Shown here: positions 1-7,920 of the stretch, one piece after another
Layout of the letters: each line of letters opens with the position of its first letter
Numbering within the stretch: position 1 is the stretch's first letter
NCBI GenBank assembly: GCA_964570565.1
Contig: CAZMYT010000004.1
Location: 124,001 to 188,000, forward strand
Source of the DNA: W0P28-013 sp964570565
GTDB lineage: Bacteria > Bacteroidota > Bacteroidia > Bacteroidales > Paludibacteraceae
DNA: 64,000 bases
Direction: 5' to 3'
The notes under the pieces: model-generated
Databases searched by the model: none
Seen by the model: the letters and a program-made list of their open reading frames with translations, nothing else
Told to the model about the DNA's origin: nothing
Program-made: the position numbers and the translations under genes

Positions 1-343
1 TGAGGTATTTATCTATTTCATTGAAATCGGATAACAGCATATCGCCTAAAAATAGGAATGTATCGAAGGTTTCTTCGTCATTCACTACTTTCTTAAAGCT
101 ATTGTATAAGGTGAACAGTAGCGTGATTTTATCGGCTTGAAGTAAAGTGGATTCTTTTAGAAATAGATCGTTAATGGCTACAATGTCGGGAGCAAATAGA
201 GGCTTGTTAGCCACTTTGGCCAACGCCTTACGAAAAAATAAGCCCGCCCGGCGATTCGGAAAGACAAAGGCGAATTCACTGAGTTCCTCTCCGTAAGTGT
301 GGTAATACCGCTGGGCTAGTTGTTCCAGAAAAGGTGTCATCAT
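1..343 (-). CDS. PD-(D/E)XK nuclease / AddB-like protein, N-terminal part
   Basis: An open frame runs from ATG (complement of 341-343) off the left edge, giving about 114 residues beginning MMTPFLEQLAQRYYHTYGEE. The early motif FAFVFPNRRAGLFFRKAL is typical of the N-terminus of the long (about 950-aa) Bacteroidota proteins that pair an inactivated helicase fold with a C-terminal PD-(D/E)XK nuclease, the AddB-like partner of a RecBCD/AddAB-type DNA-end repair enzyme. Only the start lies here, so the nuclease motif cannot be checked. A second ATG directly precedes codon 2, so the start is uncertain by one codon. The gene is divergent from the lipoprotein gene to its right. Confidence 0.6.
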   Translation of the reverse strand, partial: MMTPFLEQLAQRYYHTYGEELSEFAFVFPNRRAGLFFRKALAKVANKPLFAPDIVAINDLFLKESTLLQADKITLLFTLYNSFKKVVNDEETFDTFLFLGDMLLSDFNEIDKYL

Positions 344-534
344 CTGTTGCGTTGTTGTATTTTTGAAGGCACTAAATTACAAAAAAATGTGTAATGATGG
401 TCTTTAATTTTACAAAAAATAGATATTAACATGAGTTCCACGGCTTTTTGAGGAAATTAGTGAGTGGTCTTGCAGCGTTTTAGATTGTTAGTGCATCATC
501 CTATTTGTAAACTCCATTTTAAATTTCATACGCT

Positions 535-1290
535 ATGAATAAAATTAAGTATCGTTTTGTGTCGATGTTGCTAGTAATATTCACCAGTGCAACATTTGTA
601 TCGTGTTTGAACGAGTCAGAACCTGTTGAACCATACACCATTGCGGTGTGGACAGCGCAACGTGCTCAGGACCAACAGTTGTATTTTATGGCAGATGATG
701 ATTCTACTACGTTTGTGCCTAGTTATACTTTGTCTTATCCCGACTCTTTGTTGGGAAAACGCTGTTATGTGGAATTTAATTTACGTACCCAGAAAAAAGA
801 GGGTTACACCTATGTGGTAGATGTGCGTTATATTCAATCGGTACCAACTTGGAGTCTGTTTGATATTCGTACAGCCAATCAAAGTGATAGTTTAGGTAAT
901 GATCCCACAAACATAATGGTGGCTTGGGTGAGTGGCAATTACCTTAATATGATGTATCAATATTACGGCACAGGAACTATTAAACACAGTTTTACCTTAG
1001 CACGTAACTATTTAAGTACTGAAACAGTACCTGATTCAGTGATTAATTTAGAATTTAGACACAATAGGAAGTTGGATCAGGCAGGACAACGCTACGATCA
1101 CGTAGCATCATTTGATATCAGTTCTTTAGCCGTCGATAAAACTACTGATTTTTACATTAATATCAAGTATTATCATCCTAATGGTTACTACAATTCATTT
1201 AAAATTAAAGTGCCTATTGCTAACATAAAGCAACCTGTACCATTTTATATAGGCCGTCCATTTTACTTATCGGAGTGGGGACGTAGCTAA
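535..1290 (+). CDS. NigD-like lipoprotein
   Basis: The 251-residue product has a short lipoprotein signal peptide ending in FVSC, with Cys25 as the likely lipidated residue, followed by LNESEPVEPYTIAVW. That opening and the overall all-beta character fit the NigD-like family, two-domain Bacteroidales lipoproteins of unknown role (an N-terminal OB-like domain, here roughly residues 35-110, and a C-terminal beta domain, roughly 115-245). It should sit in the outer membrane or periplasm. The gene stands alone, is followed by a strong terminator at 1311-1352, and has about 190 nt of gene-free DNA in front. The family assignment is from remembered pattern; no substrate can be named. Confidence 0.65.
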   Translation: MNKIKYRFVSMLLVIFTSATFVSCLNESEPVEPYTIAVWTAQRAQDQQLYFMADDDSTTFVPSYTLSYPDSLLGKRCYVEFNLRTQKKEGYTYVVDVRYIQSVPTWSLFDIRTANQSDSLGNDPTNIMVAWVSGNYLNMMYQYYGTGTIKHSFTLARNYLSTETVPDSVINLEFRHNRKLDQAGQRYDHVASFDISSLAVDKTTDFYINIKYYHPNGYYNSFKIKVPIANIKQPVPFYIGRPFYLSEWGRS

Positions 1291-1310
1291 CCTGTTAAAA
1301 GTGTTGTATT

Positions 1311-1352
1311 AAAAGAGAGATTGTTTGTTGAAAACTTCTCTCTTTTTTTTTG
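1311..1352 (+). terminator. Rho-independent terminator after the NigD-like gene
   Basis: A 10-bp stem (AAAAGAGAGA at 1311-1320 with TCTCTCTTTT at 1337-1346) with a 16-nt loop is followed by a run of T. It lies 21 nt after the stop codon. Confidence 0.8.
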
Positions 1353-1381
1353 ACCTCATATTAAAATAATTCTTACATTTG
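1349..1381 (+). promoter_or_regulatory. Promoter of the acyl-CoA synthetase gene
   Basis: TTTG at 1349-1352, a 21-nt spacer and TACATTTG at 1374-1381 match the Bacteroidota primary-sigma consensus (TTTG at -33, TAnnTTTG at -7). The start codon is 55 nt downstream. The -33 box overlaps the T-run of the preceding terminator. Confidence 0.65.
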
Positions 1382-1435
1382 CATGATTTCTTCGAAAATT
1401 GGTGGAAAACCAAAACAATTTAACTTATTAAAATT

Positions 1436-3190
1436 ATGGAAGTAACACGTCTTATCGACTTGCTGCCATACTATTTGGAGCATCATCCAAATCAAGATGC
1501 AGCATTGGCAGCCAAACGTAATGGCGAATGGATTAAAATCAGTATTCAGCAATACGTTGAAAAAGTTAACAATTTGTCGTATGGTTTTATGGAACTTGGT
1601 ATAGTTCCGGGTGACAAGGTTGCTATTATCAGTTCTAATCGCCCAGAATGGAATATGCTCGATATGGCTGTGATGCAGTGTGGTGCTATTAGTGTACCAA
1701 TTTATCCTACCATTAGTCAAGCCGACTACAAATATATTTTAAATCATGCCGAAATTAAATTAATCTTTATCGAAGGTAAAGAACTGCGTACAAAGATTGA
1801 ACCAGTTTTACCTGAAGTGAAGTCAATCAAGCATGTGTACACATTTATGGATCAAGGTGTTTATCCTTATTTCGACCAATTGGTTGAGTTAGGCAAAGCA
1901 CATCCACAGCCAGAAGCGTTGAAAAAAATTATGGATGGTATCGACAAAATGGATATGGCCACCATTATTTACACGTCAGGTACTACTGGAAATCCTAAAG
2001 GTGTAATGTTAAGCCATAATAATGTGGTTCAAAATTTCTATAATGTGCGTAATACGCCTGCACCTTGGAATAAAACCGCTTTAAGTTTCTTGCCGTTGTG
2101 CCATGCTTACGAGCGTATGATGGTCTATTTGTATCAGTATTTGGGTATTTCGGTGTATTATGCCGAAAGTTTGGCTACCATTGCCGACAATATCAAAGAG
2201 ATAAACCCAACGTTTATGACGTGCGTACCTCGTTTGCTCGAAAAAATATATGATAAATTGTATATGTCGGGTAAAAAATTGCCACTTCCACAACGTTTAA
2301 TTTACTATTGGGCATTTAATTTGGCTACGCATTATAAGATTGAAAATATGTCATCTTGGTATCGTGTGCGTCATAAATTGGCTGATAAATTGATTTATTC
2401 AAAATGGCGTGCGGCACTTGGTGGTAATTTTGATATCGTTGTGTCTGGTGGTTCTGCAATTCAACCTCACATGTCGGCTTTCTTCTCGGCTATGGGTATG
2501 CCTGTGTTCGAGGGTTATGGCTTGAGTGAGTCGTCACCTATTATTGCGGTTATGGATCGTTTGCCTGGTGGTCGTCGTTTTGGTTCAGTTGGTCATGCGT
2601 TGCCTGGCACAGAATTGAAAATTGGTCCGAATGATGAAATTTTATCACGTGGTCACAATGTGATGATGGGATATTACAAAGATCCTGAACTTACAGCTAA
2701 AGTTATAGATGCTGATGGTTGGTTGCATACAGGTGATACTGGTCGCATCGAAAATGGGGCTTTAATTATTACGGGTCGGTTGAAAAATATTTTTAAAACC
2801 TCATTTGGAAAATATATCAATCCGCAAGTGATTGAGGCTAAATTCTGCGAATCAGGTTTTATCGAAAACATGGTTGTTTTTGGTGAAAATAAAAAATTTG
2901 CAGCGGCTTTAATTGTACCCGATTTTATCTTTTTGAAGGCTTGGTGTAAGAAACATAAAATCAAGTTCACGACACCTGAAGAGATGATTAAAAACAAAGA
3001 GATTATTGCACGTTATCACAAAGAGGTTAAAAAACTGAATACCAATTTTGGTGATTGGGAACATATTAAACGCTTTGAACTGATTGCCGACGAGTGGACA
3101 CAAAATAATGTGCTAACTCCTACGTTAAAAGTAAAACGCAACGTTGTCGAAAAAATGTACGCTGAAACAATCGAAAAATTGTTTGCGTAA
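1436..3190 (+). CDS. Long-chain acyl-CoA synthetase (AMP-binding)
   Basis: The 584-residue protein activates fatty acids as acyl-CoA through an acyl-adenylate. The ATP/AMP P-loop-like motif TIIYTSGTTGNPKGVMLS is at residues 176-193. GYGLSESSP follows near residue 360 and the adenylate-binding GWLHTGD near 430. The C-terminal lysine-bearing hinge region (GRLKNIFKTSFGKYI) is near 448-462. Length is normal for bacterial FadD/FAA1-type enzymes, with no signal peptide, so it is cytoplasmic or membrane-associated. It has its own promoter and terminator and so is monocistronic. The substrate chain length is not readable from sequence. Confidence 0.9.
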   Translation: MEVTRLIDLLPYYLEHHPNQDAALAAKRNGEWIKISIQQYVEKVNNLSYGFMELGIVPGDKVAIISSNRPEWNMLDMAVMQCGAISVPIYPTISQADYKYILNHAEIKLIFIEGKELRTKIEPVLPEVKSIKHVYTFMDQGVYPYFDQLVELGKAHPQPEALKKIMDGIDKMDMATIIYTSGTTGNPKGVMLSHNNVVQNFYNVRNTPAPWNKTALSFLPLCHAYERMMVYLYQYLGISVYYAESLATIADNIKEINPTFMTCVPRLLEKIYDKLYMSGKKLPLPQRLIYYWAFNLATHYKIENMSSWYRVRHKLADKLIYSKWRAALGGNFDIVVSGGSAIQPHMSAFFSAMGMPVFEGYGLSESSPIIAVMDRLPGGRRFGSVGHALPGTELKIGPNDEILSRGHNVMMGYYKDPELTAKVIDADGWLHTGDTGRIENGALIITGRLKNIFKTSFGKYINPQVIEAKFCESGFIENMVVFGENKKFAAALIVPDFIFLKAWCKKHKIKFTTPEEMIKNKEIIARYHKEVKKLNTNFGDWEHIKRFELIADEWTQNNVLTPTLKVKRNVVEKMYAETIEKLFA

Positions 3191-3204
3191 CCATTTAAAT
3201 ATAT

Positions 3205-3243
3205 AAAGAGGCGTGCTTTTGCCTAAGGCATGCCTCTTTTTTT
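3205..3243 (+). terminator. Rho-independent terminator after the acyl-CoA synthetase gene
   Basis: A 12-bp stem (3205-3216 with 3228-3239, one G-U pair) with an 11-nt loop is followed by a T-run reaching 3243. Confidence 0.85.
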
Positions 3244-3256
3244 ACTATAACAAATT

Positions 3257-4516
3257 ATGAAAAAACTGATTTTAGTCTGCTTGTGTTTCTTGGCTCTTGG
3301 GGTAAATGCACAATTTTCTGTGTTGTCTGATAATGCTTATTTACATAAGACCGATGTAGCCAATTTGGATGCATTATTTATGTTTAATGGCATTTCTGCA
3401 TTAACGGAAATTACTTACACGGGGACTGAAACTGTACTCGAGTGGCAAACATTTGATGGTCAGTTTTACAGCAATTCAAAAACTATTTCGCCTGAAGATG
3501 CAACTGGTTATATTTTGAAAATCAATAATGTAGCCACTTATTTTGTTTGGGTCATTGATTACAAAAAATATCCTATTTCTATTACGTCGTTAAACGTGGT
3601 AGAGGCTGACGATAAATGTGAGAATATTAAATTAATTCCTACTTATACGGCACCTGATTTGACTTATCAAGATAAAAATAAGGTAAGTCATACATTACCT
3701 CGCGTATTTACTTTGCGTTATCAAAATGTAGCGTTTGCTAATGACGCTTGGGGAGAACCAATGGCGAAAAGTTTTACAAAAACGCCTCCATTTACGGAGT
3801 TTGTAGTAAATGCCCCTTTTTGCGACACCAAGTACAGTCTCGAAGCCGATACTTATGCCACAGAAATGAATATTGCCCCGCAAATGGTAGAAACTCCTTT
3901 ATATAAAGCCATTGCGATAGAAGCGCATGTAAAAGGAACCGTGTCGGAACGTACCGCCAAGAACGAATTGGAACGTTCTGGCGCTGATATTTCAGGCTCG
4001 GGTCCATTGGTGGTCGATTTTGAAAGTCGTGTGAATCCAATTTCTACCAATTTTTACGAATGGTTCATTTATAATCTTAAGTCGCCCAATAGTTATATTC
4101 GTTATACAGATCGTGATTTTCGTTATACATTCACGGAATCAGGTTCGTATCGCGTAAAATTAGTGGCGGCTTCGTCCTCGTGTGAATATGTCGATTCTTT
4201 GGACATCAAAGTGTTGGAATCGTCCTTGGATGTTCCCAATATTTTTACACCTAATGGCGATGGAATTAATGATGAGTTTCGTGTGGTGTTTAAATCTTTG
4301 AAATCGTACAACTGCCAAGTTTTTAATCGTTGGGGACGAAAAGTATTTTCCACCGATGATCCAGGAAAAGGCTGGGACGGTCGTATAAATGGACAAATGG
4401 CAGCTCCTGGAGCTTATTATTACGTGATTCAAGCTACTGGAACGGATTTGGATAGTAAAGGTAATCCTATCAAATACAAGTTAAGCGGTGATATCAATTT
4501 ACTGCGTGGGAAATAA
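3257..4516 (+). CDS. Secreted protein with gliding-motility/T9SS type-B C-terminal domain
   Basis: The 419-residue product begins with a clear signal peptide (MKKLILVCLCFLALGVNAQ, cleavage after Ala18). The middle is beta-rich, and residues about 245-325 look PKD-like (FTESGSYRVKLVAAS). The last 85 residues form the gliding-motility-associated/CHU_C domain, recognised by VPNIFTPNGDGINDEF, FNRWGRKVF, GWDG and PGAYYYVI. In this phylum that domain is the type-B signal of cargo for the type IX secretion system, so the protein is probably carried across the outer membrane. The mature function is unknown. The gene sits alone between two terminators and converges on rsmD. Confidence 0.8.
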   Translation: MKKLILVCLCFLALGVNAQFSVLSDNAYLHKTDVANLDALFMFNGISALTEITYTGTETVLEWQTFDGQFYSNSKTISPEDATGYILKINNVATYFVWVIDYKKYPISITSLNVVEADDKCENIKLIPTYTAPDLTYQDKNKVSHTLPRVFTLRYQNVAFANDAWGEPMAKSFTKTPPFTEFVVNAPFCDTKYSLEADTYATEMNIAPQMVETPLYKAIAIEAHVKGTVSERTAKNELERSGADISGSGPLVVDFESRVNPISTNFYEWFIYNLKSPNSYIRYTDRDFRYTFTESGSYRVKLVAASSSCEYVDSLDIKVLESSLDVPNIFTPNGDGINDEFRVVFKSLKSYNCQVFNRWGRKVFSTDDPGKGWDGRINGQMAAPGAYYYVIQATGTDLDSKGNPIKYKLSGDINLLRGK

Positions 4517-4540
4517 TAGAAATGGATATTCGTGTATATA

Positions 4541-4570
4541 AAAATAGCCGCATATAATGTGGCTATTTTT
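4541..4570. terminator. Bidirectional terminator between convergent genes
   Basis: A 12-bp stem (AAAATAGCCGCA at 4541-4552 with TGTGGCTATTTT at 4558-4569, one G-U pair) has A-runs on the left and T-runs on the right. It can end the T9SS-cargo gene on + and rsmD on -. Confidence 0.8.
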
Positions 4571-4581
4571 GTGTTTTCTTA

Positions 4582-5112
4582 TTATTGAAAGAAACTAAAA
4601 TGTACATTCCCGTAGTTTCGATGTTCAACAAAATGAGGATGTGTTTCGAATGAATTTTTACTACCATGTTCAAGCACAAAAAGACCTCCATCTTTTAACC
4701 GTTTTTGTTTAAAAATCGCATCAGGAAGTTCTGTTATATTTGGTAATTGGTAGGGTGGGTCGGCAAAAATAAAATCAAACGATTCGTAGTTGGTGGTTAG
4801 AAAACGAAAAACGTCAGAACGATAGACTCGTAAATTGTCCACCTTCAAACTGTCCATCGTCTTTTTAATAAATCCGATGTGTTGTTCGCTCATTTCTACG
4901 GCACTCACATGTATACAGCCGCGCGATACGCATTCCAAACTGATGCTACCAGTGCCTGAAAAAAGATCGAGTGCTGTAGTTCCTTCGAACTCCATATAGT
5001 TGGTCAGTACATTGAATAGACCTTCTTTAGCAAAATCGGTGGTTGGACGTGCAGTGATGCTTGTAGGAGGTGTGAGTCTACGTCCTTTAAATTTGCCGCT
5101 AATAATTCTCAT
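4582..5112 (-). CDS. rsmD: 16S rRNA (guanine(966)-N2)-methyltransferase
   Basis: The 176-residue protein is a class I SAM-dependent methyltransferase that methylates G966 of 16S rRNA. It shows the RsmD opening MRIISGKFKGRRL, the RPTTDFAKEGLFNVL segment, the SAM-binding motif LDLFSGTGSISLE at residues 48-60 and the catalytic DPPY motif at about 117-120. Length is normal for the family. It lies downstream of the pilin-like gene on the minus strand, 78 nt away, with a hairpin between them. Confidence 0.92.
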   Translation of the reverse strand: MRIISGKFKGRRLTPPTSITARPTTDFAKEGLFNVLTNYMEFEGTTALDLFSGTGSISLECVSRGCIHVSAVEMSEQHIGFIKKTMDSLKVDNLRVYRSDVFRFLTTNYESFDFIFADPPYQLPNITELPDAIFKQKRLKDGGLFVLEHGSKNSFETHPHFVEHRNYGNVHFSFFQ

Positions 5113-5133
5113 AGGTTTTTATATTTCAACAAT

Positions 5134-5165
5134 AAATCCATTCGAGTAAATACCCGAATGGATTT
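5134..5165 (-). terminator. Hairpin between the pilin-like gene and rsmD
   Basis: An 11-bp perfect stem (AAATCCATTCG at 5134-5144 with CGAATGGATTT at 5155-5165) and a 10-nt loop lie 26 nt past the stop of the upstream gene. The T-run on the minus strand is poor, so it may attenuate rather than stop transcription. Confidence 0.5.
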
Positions 5166-5190
5166 AATATTAATGGTAGTGTGTTAGGTA

Positions 5191-5874
5191 TTATTCCCAG
5201 TTTCCAGCATTGTTGTTTGGCTCGTCTACCGAACCAACTTTCAATCCATTGTATTTTTCAAGTTTAGTTTGTTGATCTTTCAAGTTTACTAATTCTTGAC
5301 GATTTAGATCGCTCAAATACGCATCGTAAGGGGCACGCGCTTCGAATAGAGGAATCACAATTCCTGAGCTTGCATTTTTGTGCATACGTGTTTCCATTTC
5401 AAATTTTTGGCCATTTGAAAAAGGAATAACGCATAAATCTTTTACTTTGTCAAGGGTTAGAATGTCTGCAAATAAGCTTTCGTAAACACTTACATATGAA
5501 GTGTCACGGCGAAAATTTTCTAAACCATTTGCTGTAATTTCTTTTTTATTACCAGATTTTACAATCTGCAATGCTTTCTTTTCGGTAAGACCCGCAAGTA
5601 GTTGTTCGTCTGTGAGTGTTCCTTCTTTTAGTACCAATGGCATTTTTCCATTCAGGATGAAATCAACCAAGGTATCAGTGCTTGCCGTGTAACGTCCATT
5701 TTGATTTTTAAATTCGATTTGAGCTTTGCGGATGTTTACTAAATTGTTGATGATGGCTTTTTCGCGTAGTGCTCGCTCTTCATCAAAATGAATTGGTGTT
5801 AAGATACTCATGATAGTGAGATATCCCAATACAATGATGGAAAGGATTAACGAAATTCTAACAGCATGTTTCAT
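5191..5874 (-). CDS. Membrane-anchored protein, pilin-like N-terminus, unknown function
   Basis: The 227-residue protein has one hydrophobic N-terminal segment (residues about 8-28, ISLILSIIVLGYLTIMSIL). A helical stretch follows, then IEFKNQNGRYTASTDTLVDFI at about 53-73. This order (a single N-terminal helix, then a short conserved 'NGRYT' turn) resembles pseudopilin folds, but there is no prepilin peptidase site with Gly/Glu at the usual place. I do not recognise a named family; similar hypothetical proteins occur in Bacteroidales. It probably faces the periplasm. It has its own -7 box at 5918-5925. Confidence 0.6.
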   Translation of the reverse strand: MKHAVRISLILSIIVLGYLTIMSILTPIHFDEERALREKAIINNLVNIRKAQIEFKNQNGRYTASTDTLVDFILNGKMPLVLKEGTLTDEQLLAGLTEKKALQIVKSGNKKEITANGLENFRRDTSYVSVYESLFADILTLDKVKDLCVIPFSNGQKFEMETRMHKNASSGIVIPLFEARAPYDAYLSDLNRQELVNLKDQQTKLEKYNGLKVGSVDEPNNNAGNWE

Positions 5875-5917
5875 ATTCTTTGATTTTAGATGATTATTTT
5901 TTGTTGATAATGGGTTG

Positions 5918-5925
5918 CAAATGTA
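5918..5925 (-). promoter_or_regulatory. -7 box of the pilin-like gene
   Basis: On the minus strand this reads TACATTTG, a perfect TAnnTTTG, 43 nt before the start codon. No good -33 TTG is seen. Confidence 0.5.
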
Positions 5926-5988
5926 ATAAAAAAAGCGAATAGTCGTGTTATTTATCTATAAAATTAGTTTTTTTGATGGTTTATCGTG

Positions 5989-6591
5989 TTAAATTAACAC
6001 ACCGGCACCTGCTCGTACAATAATAGGCTCATCGCCTGTGCAGTCTACTATGGTAGAAGCCACCACGCCACCGAAACCGCCGTCAATGATTAAATCGACT
6101 GATTTTCCATATTTTTCTTCTAATAATTCGGGATCCGTTTCATATTCAGTGATGTCACAGTCGTCTTTTACAGAGGCTGTAAGAATTGGATTGCCAAGTT
6201 CTTGCACTAATGCTCTGATTATATTATTATCTGGTACACGTATACCTATGGTTTTACGGTTTTTGAATAATTTTGGTAAATTACTACTGCCATTTAGAAT
6301 AAAGGTGAATGCTCCTGGCAGATTGTGTTTCAGTAATTTAAAGGTGGTGTTGTCCACTTTGGCGTATTCACTAATATTGCTTAAGTCGTAACAGATAAGT
6401 GATAGGTTGGCTTTTTGTGGATCTATTCCTTTGAATTTACACACTTTTTCTACGGCGCGTGGTTGAAAAATATCGCATCCTATCGCATAAACGGTATCGG
6501 TAGGGTAAATTACTACACCACCATTACGTAGAATTTCGGCTACGCGTGTAATCGCTTTAGGATTTGGATTGTCGGAATAAAGTTTAAGCAT
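5989..6591 (-). CDS. Sua5/YciO/YrdC-family protein (L-threonylcarbamoyladenylate synthase-like)
   Basis: The 200-residue single-domain protein carries VVIYPTDTVYAIGCD at residues 26-40, the nucleotide-binding start of the Sua5/YrdC fold. CKFKGIDPQKANLSLICYDLS, PGAFTFIL and KTIGIRVPDN follow. These motifs match E. coli YciO more closely than TsaC. Family members condense threonine, bicarbonate and ATP to threonylcarbamoyl-AMP for the t6A37 modification of ANN-reading tRNAs; YciO-type proteins are weaker and their role is less clear. There is no Sua5 C-terminal domain. It lies 35 nt downstream of pheS, probably in the same transcript. Confidence 0.85.
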   Translation of the reverse strand: MLKLYSDNPNPKAITRVAEILRNGGVVIYPTDTVYAIGCDIFQPRAVEKVCKFKGIDPQKANLSLICYDLSNISEYAKVDNTTFKLLKHNLPGAFTFILNGSSNLPKLFKNRKTIGIRVPDNNIIRALVQELGNPILTASVKDDCDITEYETDPELLEEKYGKSVDLIIDGGFGGVVASTIVDCTGDEPIIVRAGAGVLI

Positions 6592-6626
6592 GAATACGCT
6601 GAATGACCGCAGTCTGTCTATTTAAT

Positions 6627-7637
6627 TTATTGAAATTGTTGTAAGAAACGCACATCATTTTCTGAGAATAAGCGTAAGTCTTTCACCTGAAATTTTAAGT
6701 TGGTGATACGTTCTACACCCATACCAAAGGCGTAACCAGAATAGATGGTGGAGTCAATGCCGCATGCTTCGAGTACATTAGGGTCCACCATGCCACAACC
6801 TAGAATTTCAACCCAACCTGTATGTTTGCAGAAATTACAACCTTTACCACCACATAAGTTACATGAAATATCCATTTCGGCACTTGGTTCCGTGAATGGG
6901 AAATAGGATGGACGCAAACGAATTTCGGTATTTTCGCCGAACATTTCTTTGGCAAAATAGAGTAGTGCTTGTTTTAAATCCGCAAAGGATACATTTTTAT
7001 CAATGTAAAGTCCTTCTACTTGATGAAAGAAGCAGTGAGCACGATAGGAAATGGCTTCGTTTCTGTATACACGACCAGGGCACAACACACGAATGGGTGG
7101 TTTTTGCGTGGTCATAATACGTGTTTGTACGCTCGAGGTGTGTGTGCGTAGCAATACATCAGGGTCTTTCTCAATGAAAAAAGTATCTTGCATATCACGT
7201 GCAGGATGTTCTGGTGGAAAATTAAGTGCACCAAACACATGCCAATCATCCTCAATTTCAGGACCTTCGGCCACGGTGAATCCGATACGTGAAAAAATAT
7301 CAATAATTTCGCCTTTAACTAATGACAATGGATGACGTGTGCCTAATGGAAGTGTGTCTGCACTACGTGTTAAATCCATCTTTTCGGATGCACCTTTTGT
7401 TGCTTCAAGCGCTGTTTTTAAGTCATTCAATTTGGCTTGTGCAGCATCACGCAGTTGATTTAAAAGCTGACCAATTTCACGTTTTTCCTCATTTGGAACA
7501 GTACGAAAATCGTTGAAAAGTTCTGAAATTTCTCCTTTTTTACTGAGGTATTGGATACGTAAAGCTTCTAATTCTTCATGCGTTTTGGCAGAGAAAGCGT
7601 TGACAGCGTCTGTTAATTGAGCAATTTTTGATTTCAT
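6627..7637 (-). CDS. pheS: Phenylalanine--tRNA ligase alpha subunit
   Basis: The 336-residue protein is the catalytic class II alpha chain of the PheS2PheT2 enzyme. An N-terminal coiled-coil arm (about residues 1-85, ALRIQYLSKKGEISELFNDF) precedes the catalytic core with GTRHPLS, VAEGPEIEDDWHVFGALNFP, the motif 2 region RVYRNEAISYRAHCFFHQVEG and the motif 3-like YAFGMGVERI. The frame stays open another 46 codons upstream, but I chose ATG at 7637 (MKSKIAQLTD), which gives the normal length. The promoter boxes lie inside the longer reading. pheT is not in this window. Confidence 0.93.
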   Translation of the reverse strand: MKSKIAQLTDAVNAFSAKTHEELEALRIQYLSKKGEISELFNDFRTVPNEEKREIGQLLNQLRDAAQAKLNDLKTALEATKGASEKMDLTRSADTLPLGTRHPLSLVKGEIIDIFSRIGFTVAEGPEIEDDWHVFGALNFPPEHPARDMQDTFFIEKDPDVLLRTHTSSVQTRIMTTQKPPIRVLCPGRVYRNEAISYRAHCFFHQVEGLYIDKNVSFADLKQALLYFAKEMFGENTEIRLRPSYFPFTEPSAEMDISCNLCGGKGCNFCKHTGWVEILGCGMVDPNVLEACGIDSTIYSGYAFGMGVERITNLKFQVKDLRLFSENDVRFLQQFQ

Positions 7638-7721
7638 ATTGTTAGTTACAAGTGTTCCTTGAAAGGGTATAATTGGTTTAAAAACAAGCCGTTTAACATG
7701 CTTGTTGAGTCTAATTTCGTT

Positions 7722-7747
7722 CAAAGATAAGCAAACGCACAAAGATA
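7722..7747 (-). promoter_or_regulatory. Two tandem -7 boxes upstream of pheS
   Basis: Complements of 7722-7729 and 7740-7747 both read TATCTTTG, perfect TAnnTTTG boxes 18 bp apart, 85 and 103 nt before the chosen pheS start. Their position inside the extended reading frame supports the internal start at 7637. Confidence 0.55.
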
Positions 7748-7884
7748 CTATTTTTTTGTTTAAAATCCCAAGCATTTTACCACATGAATTTGATACAAAA
7801 CGCTCTTTGTCAATAGTCGTAACTCGTGTTCATTATCATCGATGTTTTTTTTCTGTTAGCGCTCTATTCTTACAAGAAAATATT

Positions 7885-7892
7885 TATCTTTG
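7885..7892 (+). promoter_or_regulatory. -7 box of the ligA operon
   Basis: TATCTTTG lies 28 nt before the ligA ATG and diverges from the pheS promoters. The pheS-ligA gap (7638-7920) holds these divergent signals and no other gene. Confidence 0.6.
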
Positions 7893-7920
7893 TAGATTGA
7901 AATAATAGGTATTTTTGAAT

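Noticed and set aside
358..365. TATTTTTG as a promoter for the NigD-like gene
   Set aside because: It is 170 nt away from the start and has no supporting -33 at proper spacing; a chance match in AT-rich DNA is likely.
7638..7775. 46-codon N-terminal extension of PheS
   Set aside because: It is outside the family length and contains the promoter boxes; ATG at 7637 gives a normal PheS.
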